A stretch of 64,000 nt of DNA from Monocercomonoides exilis (GCA_001643675.2 LSRY02000036.1:848001-912000); one strand, 5' to 3'. Positions 1 through 10,910 are shown, counted from the first letter of the stretch. The notes: generated from the letters alone by a model not told the origin. Translations and numbers: made by a program.

Positions 1-68
1 TCAATTGTTGCATGGTATTTGTTCAGTCATCCACACAGCAGCCGAACAATCAAAGCAATCACTCAAAC

Positions 69-1628
69 TTAGTAATCCCCTTTCATCCATTCCGGAACCT
101 CGCTCTCAACATAGTTCTTCCAAAATGTCTTCATCGTCCACCCTTCCTTGTTGCTGATGTTTGCATCGTGCCTCATCCACTCCGGCGGTTCGCTCTTAAC
201 ATTCGCAATCCACAGCATCGCCATCGTCCTCCCGCTCTTGTCCACTTGTGTAGTTCTGTGCCTCATCCACTCTGGCGGTGCTGTCTTCACCCACGTAATC
301 CAGTGCATAGCCATCGTCATTCCATTCTGGTCAATAAACACTGCCTCGTGTCTCATCCACTCTGGCGGATCTGTTTGAACATCCCCAATCCAATGCATCG
401 CCATCGTCCATCCGTTCTCATCCCCAACCGTAACCTCGTGCCGCATCCACTCTGGTGGTTCTGATTTGACGTGTCTGATCCAGTGCATCGCCATTGTCCA
501 CCCGTCCTTGTCCACTTGCATTCCCCTGTGCCTCATCCACTCCGGCGGTTCTGTTTTCACATTCACAATCCATATCATCGCCATCGTTCTCCCATATATG
601 TCCCCACGCCCCACATCGTGCCTCATCCATTCCGGAGGTTCGCTCTTCGCATTCTCTATCCACAGCATTGCCATTGTTCTTCCTTCCTCGTCTCCCTCTG
701 TCGCCTCGTGCCTCATTTCCTCTGAAGGCTCTGCTTTTTTTTCAACAATCCAGTTCATCGCCTCTGTTCTTCTATTTCTGTCAAAAACTTTCGCTTCGTC
801 CTTTCCTCCTTCCAAACTTTCGCATTTTCTCTCATTTTCACAGCTCGATCCCTCTCTTCTCTTTTCTTTATCGTGAGGTGCTTTGTCCGCCTTCATCCAT
901 TCTGGTGGATCTGTTTTGATGTGCTTTATCCACAGCATGTCCATCGTCCAGCCATCATTGTTCGCAAGTGCGGGATCATGTCTCATCCATTCTGGTGGCT
1001 TTGTTTTCACATTTTTAATCCAGATCATCGCCATCGTCCATCCGTCCTTGTTGCGCAGGGTGATGTCATGTCTCATCCATCCCAGAACATCCGTTTTAAC
1101 TTTACTTATCCACAGCATTGCCATCGTCCAGCCATCATTGTCTGCAAGTGCAGGGTCGTGCCTCATCCATTCCGGTGGAGTATTTTCTTTCAAAATAATC
1201 CAATTCATTGCCATTGTTCTTCCCCAAATATCTTTAAGAGTATTATCATGCTTCATCCATTCTGGTGGTTCTGTTTGAACATGATAAGACCACAACATAG
1301 CCATTGTCCATCCGTTATTGTTGCAAAGTGTGATATCGTGTCTCATCCAAATTGGTGGTTCTGTCCTCACATGACTTATCCATAGCATCGCCATTGTCCG
1401 TCCGCCATTGCCGCCAAGTGTGATATCGTGCCTCATCCATTCCGGTGGTTCTGTCTTCACATTCTCTATCCATTTCATAGCCATTGTACTTCCATCATCA
1501 CCTCCGATTGTTATATCATGTCTCATCCACTTTGGAGGCTCTGTTTTGTTCTTCCTGATCCAATTAATTGCCTTTGTATCTCCTAAAAAGTCTTTCTCAG
1601 GATTTAAAGAACCCGCTTCATTTCCCAT
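69..1628 (-). CDS. Ankyrin-like 33-residue repeat protein, 519 aa
   Basis: Single open frame from a true ATG (in-frame TAA 12 nt upstream) to a TAA. I count 16 copies of a 33-residue unit with core G-x-T-M-A-M-x-W-I followed about 10 residues later by PPEWMRHD. Period and the G-x-T start match ankyrin repeats (usual core G-x-T-P-L-H-x-A), so I infer a divergent ankyrin-type solenoid that binds other proteins. Copies 1-8 (about residues 18-250) and 9-16 (about 290-519) are separated by a charged Lys/Glu-rich linker. Copy 9 is degenerate (SEEMRHE) and copy 16 loses the A-M core. There is no signal peptide or membrane segment, so it is probably cytosolic. Partner and function unknown. Codons are well preserved between copies, which explains the many antisense open frames here. 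Confidence 0.8.
   Translation of the reverse strand: MGNEAGSLNPEKDFLGDTKAINWIRKNKTEPPKWMRHDITIGGDDGSTMAMKWIENVKTEPPEWMRHDITLGGNGGRTMAMLWISHVRTEPPIWMRHDITLCNNNGWTMAMLWSYHVQTEPPEWMKHDNTLKDIWGRTMAMNWIILKENTPPEWMRHDPALADNDGWTMAMLWISKVKTDVLGWMRHDITLRNKDGWTMAMIWIKNVKTKPPEWMRHDPALANNDGWTMDMLWIKHIKTDPPEWMKADKAPHDKEKRREGSSCENERKCESLEGGKDEAKVFDRNRRTEAMNWIVEKKAEPSEEMRHEATEGDEEGRTMAMLWIENAKSEPPEWMRHDVGRGDIYGRTMAMIWIVNVKTEPPEWMRHRGMQVDKDGWTMAMHWIRHVKSEPPEWMRHEVTVGDENGWTMAMHWIGDVQTDPPEWMRHEAVFIDQNGMTMAMHWITWVKTAPPEWMRHRTTQVDKSGRTMAMLWIANVKSEPPEWMRHDANISNKEGWTMKTFWKNYVESEVPEWMKGDY
75..1600. repeat. Tandem repeat, 99-bp period, 16 units
   Basis: On the plus strand the string cctcatccattc(t/c)gg(t/c)gg recurs every 99 bp, with one interruption at about 785-890. 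It is the DNA of the ankyrin-like gene. Units differ at many third positions, so the array is not recent. Confidence 0.85.
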
Positions 1629-2276
1629 TTCCTTATTATTTTAGGTGGACTGCAATTGCTTGTTGCTTGCAAACAAGCGATTCAACAAATATGTTTGATC
1701 TTTCAAAAATTCTGTTTCGTTATGGGTTGACACCAGTATTTCGATATTTTAATCGAACATTTCGAGATTCATTTTATACAATGAGAAAAAGAAAAATTTA
1801 TGGAAATGAAATTTTTATTTCAAATAATCTGTGTTTATTCAAGATTTCCCAGTTCATTTGAACATAAAATATTTTTATTTAGAAAAAGAGTTATTAAATT
1901 CCAATTAATCATTTTTCAAAAATTTGAAAACCTCTTTTGAAGAAAGAAGTATGGAAAAACCATGAATGGTTCAACACAATCACTTTATATAATCGAAAAA
2001 GAAATAATTCGAAATTTTTGTCTATCTGTGATGGTCTCCAGTTTAAAAAAAATTGATTGTCAGAAATTTTCCACTGAAGGAGATGGGATATAAAAGAATT
2101 GCGTGGTATGCAGCATTTGAAAGAAAATATTAACAAAAATGCGAGCAGATGAGACGGAATGTGAAATTTGAAGAAGTAATAAAAAACAAAAAAAAAAAAA
2201 GAAAAATTGAATTAGATAAATCTAAAATAAAAGCACTTATCATAGATGAGATATATTTATCTAAATATTCAATATT
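1629..2276. other. AT-rich spacer, no gene seen
   Basis: Upstream flank of the minus-strand ankyrin-like gene. Short A- and T-runs, all frames closed within about 100 codons. It should contain the promoter of that gene, but I see no recognisable motif. Confidence 0.5.
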
Positions 2277-2705
2277 TCAGGATCTGCCTGTGTCAGAACA
2301 ATAAATAAAAATATGGAACGCGCTTGTGTGCTTGAGTGTTTATTCACTTCATGCTCGCCGACAGGTCAATATGGCGGAGGGATGTATTGCTCATATGTTC
2401 CATCTGCACTCAAAATGAGGTGCCTCCAGTTCATCTCGTGCAACGCAACATCAACTGGCGGAGGATTGGATTTTAATCCAAGTTAATCAGAAGCTCCAAG
2501 CGACAATCATTATTGCTGTTTCTTCTTCTTCCACGATTGCAGATGCACAACCACTTCCACTCCATATGGCCACGATGTGTATTTTGAAGATCGATACAAT
2601 CTCTTCTCATCGAACAACCCGTTCTATGAGTCTTATACAACAAATACTAATGATAAAAGAGAGTGCTATTGGGTAAATGGAGCATATCCACATACAGAAA
2701 AGAAA
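2277..2705 (+). pseudogene. Fragment of a beta-helix surface-protein gene with an in-frame TAA
   Basis: One plus-strand frame from about 2277 reads C-L-F-T-S-C, Q-Y-G-G-G-M-Y, F-I-S-C-N, then T-G-G-G-L-D-F-N-P-S, hits TAA at about 2487, and continues in the same frame with SEAPSDNHYCCFFFFHDC, then GHDVYFED and ESYTTNT. The order C-x-F-x-x-C ... GGG ... YC-x-FF ... GHDxY is the same as in the truncated paralog at 63.6-64.0 kb (YCFFHNN ... GHDIYL), so this is a piece of that family. There is no upstream start region, and downstream the frame dissolves into a microsatellite. I infer a relic rather than an active gene. The TAA is read as stop because long genes in the window have no internal TAA. 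Confidence 0.65.
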
Positions 2706-2778
2706 ATTCTTCTTCTCCTTTCTTCTTCTTCTCCTTTCTTCTTCTTCTCCTTTCTTCTTCTTCCTCCTCTTCTTCCTC

Positions 2779-2823
<45 letters not shown>

Positions 2824-3065
2824 TTCTTCTTCTTCTTCTTCTTCTTCTAAACCTTCTTCTTCTTCTTCTTCTTCTTCCTCCTCCTCCTCCTCCTCCTCCT
2901 CCTCCTCCTCATTCATCTTCTCATTTTTTATTTGTCTTCATCTGTTGACAATATGTCTTTCCTTCACCTTTCCTTCAATAAAATATTTCATTCATCTTCC
3001 GCCTTCTTTCTCTTCGTCTTTCTCCTCTTTCTCCTCTTTCTCCTTCTCCTCTTCTTCTCCAAAGA
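2706..3065. repeat. Compound microsatellite (CTT / ATC / CTC)
   Basis: Successive blocks: a degenerate CTTCTTCTCCTTT unit (2706-2780), ATC repeated about 14 times (2781-2822), CTT with one interruption (2823-2875), CTC (2876-2911), and looser CTCTTTCTC near 3010-3060. Frames crossing it give poly-Ser, poly-His or poly-Glu, which I do not count as genes. Confidence 0.9.
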
Positions 3066-4680
3066 ATATTTCAAATGATGAATTAAACAAAGCAATTTCT
3101 TTCATTTTCAACAAAGTTAACAGAATTTCTGATTCTTCTGATGCTTCTGTTTTTTGATGAAATGAATGAGATTAAAAGATCACCTTCTCTTCATTTGGCT
3201 CATAGAAAGGCAGAGCAAAACACAGAAAATGATTCATTTGTATTCAATCAGCAATATCAGCAGTTGGAGAAGGAAAGGGAGAAGGTGAAGGAGAAGAAGA
3301 AGGTGAAGGAGAAGAAGAAGGTGAAAAATGAGAAGAAAGCGATGATGACGAGGTTGACAATACGCTCAGTGGGATTAAAAGAAGATACAGAGAAGAAGAA
3401 GGCTTTTCTATTGGAAAGTGATGTTGAATACAGAAATAAAAGGAACAATTGATGGGACATCGTTCATTCATTTGGCTATCCTATTGAATTCAACTGAACA
3501 TGAAATGCTCAATCAAACAAGACAAATTGAATAATTCGATTTTTTCTTTCATCTGAGCTGACGGTATTATCAGAACATGAATTATTGAATTTGGTTCCCC
3601 TTCATTCAGATTGAATGAGATTCAAAAAAAGAAAATGAATTCCTTCCATTGAAGTCTGTTCATTGTTTTCTCCCAAATAAGAAATGGAGATTTGTGTGTG
3701 GCATTTATGTTTCTCAAGGCAAAGTTGCTCTTGCTGTTTCCTTTTTTCACTCTCGTTTTGTCTGAAAAATGCCTTTTTCTGTTGAATTTGCAAAACAACT
3801 AGCAGTTAAAAAAAGGTCATTTTCTGCTTCTTCTTTTGTTGTGTCTTTGTCTGATCTTCAAAACGATAAAGCTTTGTTGTTGGAGTTGGTCTCTCAAATA
3901 ATGCCAATTTAGCTCATTACCCAATTCTCCTTGCCTCCGTGGGGCTTGGCGAATTTTGTTCCATTCTTTCTTCATATAAGTTTGTTATGTATTCGTATCA
4001 TTTTGAAACAATTGCTCTTTTCTTTTGTTTTGCTAATCCTTTTTGATTATTGAATTCTTTCATCTTCAACTGTTCAACGAGTCATTTTTGTAAGAAAATT
4101 AAAAAGAAGGTAAACTGAAAATAGATAACATTGTTAAGGTGTGCAAACATTTGTTCTCCTTGTTTCAGTCAGAATTGTTGAATCCAAATGAGAAAAATAT
4201 CTTTTCCTCAAGAATCGTTTTATTTGCTCGTTTCTATTTTCTCATAAAAAGAATTTCATTTGTTTCTTAGAAGTGATTACAATTCCAATCTCAGAGTGCA
4301 TTTGCTTCAAATTGAAAAAAGACAAAGGAAAATATCATCATAATGAATTTCTGTTGGTTCGATCAATCAGAAACAAAAGGTTTTCCATTCTATCCTCGTT
4401 CATACAAACTCTCTGTCTAGTTGAACTTTTCTCTCAAAAAACAATTATTTTATAGAACAAAGCGAGTTGTGTTGAAGTTAGATTTGCTTCTTGAAAGAAA
4501 ATAAATGATGTTTGAATTTTTCGTTTATTTTGTTGAGAAAAGAATAAATATGAACATGTTATTCACTGAACATGATAAACAGAAAAGATTTTCGAGCAAA
4601 TGATAAATCTGTCAATGAGCTCAAAAAGATAACATCAAACGAACTTTTTTCAGGTTTGTTCATGATTCTGTGATTTGAAG
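3066..4680. other. Spacer with only short decayed frames
   Basis: Short plus-strand stretches (for example about 3160-3450, rich in Lys/Glu from a GAAGGTGAAG repeat, and about 3420-3530, reading DGTSFIHLAILL) are each closed by stops and do not join by GT-AG splicing. They could be remains of the gene fragment upstream. Nothing else is supportable. Confidence 0.4.
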
Positions 4681-6040
4681 CCCAATTCTGTTTATTTTAT
4701 TATTATTTTCGAAGAATTTCTTCATGAGCTGGGACGTTGCGATGAGAATGTACAAAGGCAGAAAATTGAAGAAATAAATGAAATAATTGAAGAAATGAAT
4801 AAAGAAGAATTTACATTAGTTTTCACAAAGGAACTGTTCGATAAAATTCACCAAATGATTGAAAAAAAGACATTGTCATTGGAAAGCGCAATCTTGCTGT
4901 TAAAGCATGTTGGATATTACAAAGTATTGAAAAAAATATTCAAACTAAATTTCAGCGGAACTTCGCTGGACTGTAGATTTATGAGGATGATTTTAAATAA
5001 AGAGACGAAAAATGAAGGAAAAAACGAAAAGCTTCTGATAGATATCTGCGAATGCTATGTTTTGCTTTACAGAAAGAATTCTTCGGAATTGTTTTCAATT
5101 TGCGTACCCTATCTTCTGAAAGTTGCGATGAACAAGGAGGAAAGCGAAGAAGCACAAAAAGAAGTGGAAATGGCTTTGCTGGCTTTGAGTAATGTTGACA
5201 GATTTTGCGTTTGAGCATTTCTTTTTCGTTTTTGATGTTATTGTTTTCTTTTCTTTTCTTTTTTGTTGGAGATTGGATAAAGAACTGTATTATAAAGAGA
5301 TCAAAGAGATTATCCAATATCATCAGGAATATCAGAATCTGACACGACTTGCCTGTCAGTCTGCTTGGCAGTTTTTGATAAAACGATGGGAAAAAGACAA
5401 AAGTCTCGAAGTAGTGATTGTGAATGAGCTGCATTTTGCGAGAGAATCAGCAAGAGAAGTTAAAGAGCTAACAAGATGTGTGGATTGGAAGAGGAAGGAA
5501 GAAGAGAATGAAAAGAGAAGAAAAGAGACAAAAGAAGAGATTATTTTAATGAGATGGCTTGATACAGTTGATTATTTCTTTATCTTATGCACATTGTGGA
5601 ATGAAGGCTTTGTTGAGATTATTGGCAGCATTGCTCAGTTGGTTCGTGCATCAAAGGCTAATCGCAGAGGAATTCACAATCAGTTCATATGTGCTTTTGC
5701 AAACGCGGCGGGTTGCGACTCTGTGAATATTGGTGCTTTTTTGAAGGAAGGAGCTGCTGATCTCATTTTGGAGGAACTTCAGCAGCCAACATTGGAAGAT
5801 GAAGCTATGTGTGATTGCTTGAGATTCTTTATGAATATTTCAGAAAGACTAAAAGACGAGGAGAAAGATGAAATGGAAGAAGCAAAAAGAAAGGCAACAA
5901 AAAGGAAAGTGTTTGAAAAGATGGAAGAAGAAGGATACGAAGATACCATCACAACTTTCAATGAAACGGTTTATTTTATCAGAGAAAAATATCATTTTAG
6001 ATTATCAATAAATATTTCTGATTATTTTGCAAATGGATGA
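4681..6040 (+). pseudogene. Decayed helical-repeat family gene, no start codon and one frame break
   Basis: Two plus-strand frames encode one continuous-looking helical protein. Part 1 (to 5214) has ENVQRQKIEEINEIIEEMN, LLLKHVGYYKVLKK and SICVPYLLKVAMN. Part 2 (from about 5272) starts LDKELYYKEIKEIIQYHQEY and ends ISDYFANG. I recall a large ARM/HEAT-like family of this wording in Monocercomonoides, where these parts are one protein; this is memory, not a search. Part 1 has no ATG before residue 40 or so and is preceded by TGA. At the join (5188-5271) the GT sites are phase 0 or 1, while the only suitable AG needs phase 2, so no GT-AG intron restores the frame. It is best read as a pseudogene, or as a gene with a sequence error. 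Confidence 0.6.
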
Positions 6041-6473
6041 ATTATGAATGGATTTTTATAATTTTAATAAACGCACTTTATTTGAATGATCTCGTGTTTA
6101 TTCGAAAAGATAGAGTTTATTCAAATAAAATAGATACAATTCAGATTAAGTCGAGAAATTTGAATTAATGGAGGTATTTTTTAATAGCCCTATGTTAATT
6201 TGTATTGAGGTCACTTTATTCACATCAAAGTGCAAAATTTTAAAGTCACCATCTTAATTCAAATTAGAAAATGACACAGAAATTTTGCATTTATGAAAAA
6301 TTCAATGATTAGTTCCAAACTTTTTCTCATATCGTATCATTATAAGTCTAATATTCCCATGAATAATAATGAAGAAAATAAAAAAAAAATAAGTAAAATT
6401 TTAGAAAATAATTGAGTGGAACAAAATTCATAAAGAAAAAAATTTCGACCCATTAATAAATAAAACAAGGCTG
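6041..6473. other. Convergent 3' spacer, nothing seen
   Basis: AT-rich DNA between a plus-strand relic and the end of a minus-strand gene. Poly-A/T runs only. Confidence 0.5.
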
Positions 6474-9400
6474 CTATTGAGGAGGAATATCCACAATTCC
6501 GTAAAACGATCCTTGATTTTTCTCGTTATCATCACTTTCACTTTCACATTCACTTTCATCAACTTCCTCTTGAATATTCTTCTTTATTTCTTCATTTGTT
6601 ATTTTATTCACCTCTTTTTGCGAATCATTCTCTATTAAGATTTGTGACTGAACTTCTTTAGGTATTATAGTTTTAGTTGATTGAAGATGATCTGAATCAG
6701 AACTTGTTCGGATAACCTCAGCTTCAGTTGAACAACCATCAGATTTTTCAATGCTCTTGTCAGACACGATTGATCGAGAAGGGGCCAATTCAATAAACTT
6801 TCCAATTGATTTTTCATCTTTTCCTTTTTGAGAATTCTCGCTTTCGGCTTTAATGTCTTTTTCATTCGTTTCTGCAGCTAATGACATCCTTTTCGAAGGA
6901 GTTGTCATTGAATGGTCTCTTTCATCAAGATGATCACTTTCTTCATCAGATATTTCATCATCGCTCTCTCTAACCTCTTCACTCTCTTCACTGCTTTCTT
7001 TTGATCTGTCAGCCATGTCATTCACACCACCATCAAAATCATCATCAGCCATGCTGTCATCACTTTCACTGTCTTCATCCATCTCATCCAGTTTTGAAGA
7101 TTTCCGTCTCAGATGCTCTGCTTCAGCTGCGTTGCTTTCAACCACTTCCAGATCTTCCTCAGCAAGTGTGCTGTCTCCATCCACAAGCACAAACTTCTGT
7201 GCAACATTTGTTGTCATTCCCAGAAGAAGCCCAAATCTGTCCTCTTTCCCCACAAACTCTTTCCTGCCTCTTTTATTTCCAGCAGCCTTCTTCCTTTCCA
7301 TCGCTGCTGAGTGCTTGTAAACCTTCAATTGCGTCCTTCCGCAGGCTGAGCAGACAGACAGGCTTCTGCTCATTCGGGTGGAAAGCGCACAAAGAGCATT
7401 CTCCACAGAAAAGCTAATGAGCTGTGTGGATGACAGCACCTCTGCAAAGAGGGGCTGAATTGCTGTGGTTGAAATCGCAGAAGAGGCAGAAGCTCTGCGA
7501 GAGACTGCAACAGAGAACGAAGGAGGAACAAAGAACGGAGAATTTGTGGTTGCAAAAAGGGAAGAAAAAGATGGATAAGATGCGTGAGATGTTTGAGCGA
7601 CTGAAAAAGGAGTTGGAACAATCGAATTGATCCGCTTCATCAGTGAAGATATCCAGCAGAGAAGAGAAATCGGGAAGAAAGACAGAATATACGAAGGAAG
7701 CATCGTAATGAACGAGGAAATGACGTGCAGAAAAGCAGCTACAATTTCAATGCTCGGAGTGGCAGACATAGAAGCTACAGTTGAAAATGACGGCAGAGAA
7801 AGAGAAGTGTCAAAGGAACTCTTTTCTTGATGAGAGTGTTGTGTTCCTGATTGTTTAGCAGTAATAGAAGATGCGGATGAAGACGATGGATTAGAAGGGG
7901 AAGACAGACAGGGATTGGGTATGCTTTTTATAGAGACGCTGCGGAATCCAGCTGCTCGTTCCAAAAGGCACAGAAGATTAATCAGAAGAACAACTGAAAG
8001 AGAAGGCTCGAGATTTGGAGCAGTTGCCACCAGTGCAGACGAAAACATAGACAGAACAGATGACACACGAGCAACATCTGCCTGCTGATACAGCAGAGCC
8101 ACAAACACACGATGACTTTGCTGCAATGGCTGCAGAGTGGAGACCGGCTGGCTGAGAGGCTTTGCTGGAGCATCTGACGCAGATGCAGATGAAATTGAGG
8201 TTGCAGCAGAACCCTCCGATGAAGTTGAAGAAGAAGCAGTTGAAACTGATGATGCTGTTTTGGCAGATGGTTCAGTCTTTTCGTTTCCTCGAGAGTTTTT
8301 CCCTTTTCTCCTCTGCTTCGATCCCATCGGAACCATTTCAACTGGCTCTTCCTTTGTCGGTGGAAGATTGTCCAACATCGGATTGGGTAGAGATTCCAAT
8401 CGTTGCTTTCTCTTTTGTGCGGCTGTCAGCTTCTTCTTCTTTCCTCCTTCTTCTTCAGCCAAAGAAGACGAATCACCTGAAGATGCAGACTGATTCTGAG
8501 AAAGAGACGCATTGTTCGAGTGCTGCGATGCTCCTTTTGACTTTCCACGTGTTGTTTCCTTTGAACTTTGGTCAGTTTGCACTCTGAACAGAACACGAGA
8601 CGGAGATACTTCTGAAAGAAACTGAGGGAACAGCGAGGAGAACAGAGGAAGCGACAGATCGCCAAAGAGAGAGGCCAACGAGCAGATTGCCGAATAAACA
8701 GCACACCGAAGACTGGAATGGCGGCGTGTGAGTGCGATGTCTAATGAAATGCGATGGTAGAGAGACGAAAGATGGCTGTTCTCATTGCCTATCGAAGACA
8801 TTGCTGCAACAGCTGATGAAGCTGAAGTCTTATCTCCTGCTGGCTTTGACTGGTTAAACTTTTGAGGTCCTTTTGCTTCTGCTCCGTTGCTGTTAGCTTT
8901 CTTATAATTTTGATATCGATTCTGATTGGCTCCTTTGGCAAGCTTGCTGTTTACAAAATTTTGCATTTCATTTTTTGCTTTTTCTGTCTTTGCTTTCTGT
9001 TTCTCAATTTCTTCGTTTTTGGCTTTCAATCCTTCGTCGTGGCATCGCTCCAGAACAACAAGAAGAGGATTATCTCCTTCTGCATCAGAGAACCGCTTTG
9101 ATGTGTGTGATGCAACAGCAGAAGAAAATGAAGAATAAGCATTTGAAAAGGACGAAGTATCTTTCTCTGCTTTTCCGATTAAGTCGCGCGATGAACCAGA
9201 AGAAGATCCAATGCCAATCTTTGAAACTTGATTATCTTTCTCTCTTCTGCCCCATCTGACGCCAGAGAAAGGTATCAGAAACGCTTTCCCCTCAGGAAAT
9301 GCCAGGCAACCCGAGCGGAATGCGGTGAAAGTTGCAATAAGCAGCTTTATGCCTGCCTCAACTACAGACGCTATCTGAAAAGAGAGAGGCAGTGCATCTG

Positions 9401-10910
9401 AAGCGAATGCGCAGAACACATTTGACAAAAAGCAGAAGTCCAAAGAAATAAGCGAATGTGACACCTGCAGAAACGAGTGGACAAGATGAGATGGACTCAT
9501 CTGAATGGAAGGAATGATTGATTGAGTGACTGATGAAGACACAGACGATGATGAAGAGGAAGGCGTAGAAGTTTTATCAGACGAAGAAGTCGAAGAAGAA
9601 GAAGATGATGACGATGATGAAGGCCAAGAGAGAACAGAAGCACCACTCGTCATCTGTTGCATCTGCCCAGATGAAACAAATGCAAACACATCCTTCAAAC
9701 GCGGCGAGGCGAGAAATGATGAATATGTTCCAGAGGTCAGAATACGAGAAACGACAGAGCAGCCAAAGCGGAGAAGAGAAGTGATGTGAAGAATGCGAAG
9801 TTGACTCGGAGGCAGAATTGTACGACGAATTAGTGTCGTGCCAGCTGATTCAGAAGTTGAAGACATATCTTTTTCATTTCCTTCCTCTTTCTTTCCTTCA
9901 TTCTTCTTTTTTGTATCGCGCTCTGCGTCAGATCCTGCAGTGGCATCAAGATATCTAATCCATTGATTGGCAAATGCATTTCCATTTATCGCTTCATCAT
10001 AGACCCTCACAACATTTAGTGCATGAGGTGAAGAAATAAGTTCAACTTTTCTTTGCTCTATCCATTGAAGAAGAAGAGGAACAAGTAAAGGAACGTTTCT
10101 CATGAAAGTATGAGATGCTAATATGCTTTCAAGGCAATATAGAAACTTTTCAGAAAGTGCTGAAAAAAGGTAATGAACAGGGTGAGATTCAGAAATAACA
10201 GTTGTTGGAATTTGAGTTTGATGAGTAAAAAATGCAGTCTCTGCCAAAGAAGAATGATTAAAAAAGTTGACAGTCATCTGAGTCAAATTTATTGGATCTA
10301 TCAGTATTAAAAAAGTTGGTGCAATTTCTTGAATATCGGTGTATGATAGAAGATGACCAAAAAAAACAATAATTGTGCTCAAAGGAATTAAAGCATCTTG
10401 ACACAACTGAATGGATGGCACTTCTGAATAAACTTTTAAAGCAGAAACCAAAGACATAGTTGTTTTCCTGACGAGATTCGAAATAAGTGTAATTTTCTTT
10501 GGTATATTAAATGTGCTCTCAATAAATGAAGACGATCTTAAAATAGCAAAGAGTTGAGATATAACTTTGCAAGATTTTTGAATCAAAATTTTTGATTCTT
10601 CGCTAATTGAAGGAGAAGAACGGATTAGTTCAGTTTCGCACTTTATAATGTCAATTGAAGCTTGAATTAATTCGAACACATGGGTATATTGTGAAAAGCT
10701 TGACGAATAATTGAAAATTTCTTGCACTATTACAAATCCATTGCATATTTCATGATATTTCTTTGCTTTCAGACATTTTAACGCAGTTGAATAAATGCGA
10801 GCAAAAGTATCAGGAGTTGAAAAGCATCCCTGCTTTATCAATGACAAAATAATATTTAAATTTGCTTCCAGCCGATTAGGATCGAATAATGCTTCAAAAT
10901 ACTGGTCCAT
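6474..10910 (-). CDS. Unknown serine-rich protein, 1478 aa, helical N-terminus
   Basis: Uninterrupted frame from ATG (plus-strand cat at 10908-10910) to stop. Residues 1 to about 330 are hydrophobic and helix-forming without gaps, like an ARM/HEAT-type scaffold. The middle is low-complexity: poly-Ser near residue 440, Lys-rich patches (KKKKLTAAQKRKQRLE near 830-850 could serve for nuclear import), and Ser/Ala blocks between short ordered islands. The last 250 residues are strongly acidic with repeated SEESEE/DDDE patches. No known catalytic motif, signal peptide or membrane helix is visible. The first codon lies 40 bp from the divergent transporter gene, so the two probably share a promoter. 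I cannot assign a function; a nuclear scaffold is only a guess. Confidence 0.75.
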   Translation of the reverse strand: MDQYFEALFDPNRLEANLNIILSLIKQGCFSTPDTFARIYSTALKCLKAKKYHEICNGFVIVQEIFNYSSSFSQYTHVFELIQASIDIIKCETELIRSSPSISEESKILIQKSCKVISQLFAILRSSSFIESTFNIPKKITLISNLVRKTTMSLVSALKVYSEVPSIQLCQDALIPLSTIIVFFGHLLSYTDIQEIAPTFLILIDPINLTQMTVNFFNHSSLAETAFFTHQTQIPTTVISESHPVHYLFSALSEKFLYCLESILASHTFMRNVPLLVPLLLQWIEQRKVELISSPHALNVVRVYDEAINGNAFANQWIRYLDATAGSDAERDTKKKNEGKKEEGNEKDMSSTSESAGTTLIRRTILPPSQLRILHITSLLRFGCSVVSRILTSGTYSSFLASPRLKDVFAFVSSGQMQQMTSGASVLSWPSSSSSSSSSSTSSSDKTSTPSSSSSSVSSSVTQSIIPSIQMSPSHLVHSFLQVSHSLISLDFCFLSNVFCAFASDALPLSFQIASVVEAGIKLLIATFTAFRSGCLAFPEGKAFLIPFSGVRWGRREKDNQVSKIGIGSSSGSSRDLIGKAEKDTSSFSNAYSSFSSAVASHTSKRFSDAEGDNPLLVVLERCHDEGLKAKNEEIEKQKAKTEKAKNEMQNFVNSKLAKGANQNRYQNYKKANSNGAEAKGPQKFNQSKPAGDKTSASSAVAAMSSIGNENSHLSSLYHRISLDIALTRRHSSLRCAVYSAICSLASLFGDLSLPLFSSLFPQFLSEVSPSRVLFRVQTDQSSKETTRGKSKGASQHSNNASLSQNQSASSGDSSSLAEEEGGKKKKLTAAQKRKQRLESLPNPMLDNLPPTKEEPVEMVPMGSKQRRKGKNSRGNEKTEPSAKTASSVSTASSSTSSEGSAATSISSASASDAPAKPLSQPVSTLQPLQQSHRVFVALLYQQADVARVSSVLSMFSSALVATAPNLEPSLSVVLLINLLCLLERAAGFRSVSIKSIPNPCLSSPSNPSSSSASSITAKQSGTQHSHQEKSSFDTSLSLPSFSTVASMSATPSIEIVAAFLHVISSFITMLPSYILSFFPISLLCWISSLMKRINSIVPTPFSVAQTSHASYPSFSSLFATTNSPFFVPPSFSVAVSRRASASSAISTTAIQPLFAEVLSSTQLISFSVENALCALSTRMSRSLSVCSACGRTQLKVYKHSAAMERKKAAGNKRGRKEFVGKEDRFGLLLGMTTNVAQKFVLVDGDSTLAEEDLEVVESNAAEAEHLRRKSSKLDEMDEDSESDDSMADDDFDGGVNDMADRSKESSEESEEVRESDDEISDEESDHLDERDHSMTTPSKRMSLAAETNEKDIKAESENSQKGKDEKSIGKFIELAPSRSIVSDKSIEKSDGCSTEAEVIRTSSDSDHLQSTKTIIPKEVQSQILIENDSQKEVNKITNEEIKKNIQEEVDESECESESDDNEKNQGSFYGIVDIPPQ

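Noticed and set aside
75-1600. Regular repeats as a CRISPR array
   Set aside because: Units are 99 bp without unique spacers, are protein-coding, and the genome is eukaryotic.
12-1644. Plus-strand open frames opposite the ankyrin-like gene
   Set aside because: They are the antisense of a 99-bp repeat whose codon pattern keeps other frames open; the minus-strand product has the coherent 33-residue repeat.
2484-2490. Altered genetic code with TAA/TAG as Gln
   Set aside because: Genes of 930-3000 codons in the window have no internal TAA, TAG or TGA, so standard code holds and this TAA is a nonsense codon.
2577-3157. Long poly-Ser, poly-His and poly-Glu frames
   Set aside because: Produced by the microsatellite in several frames on both strands.
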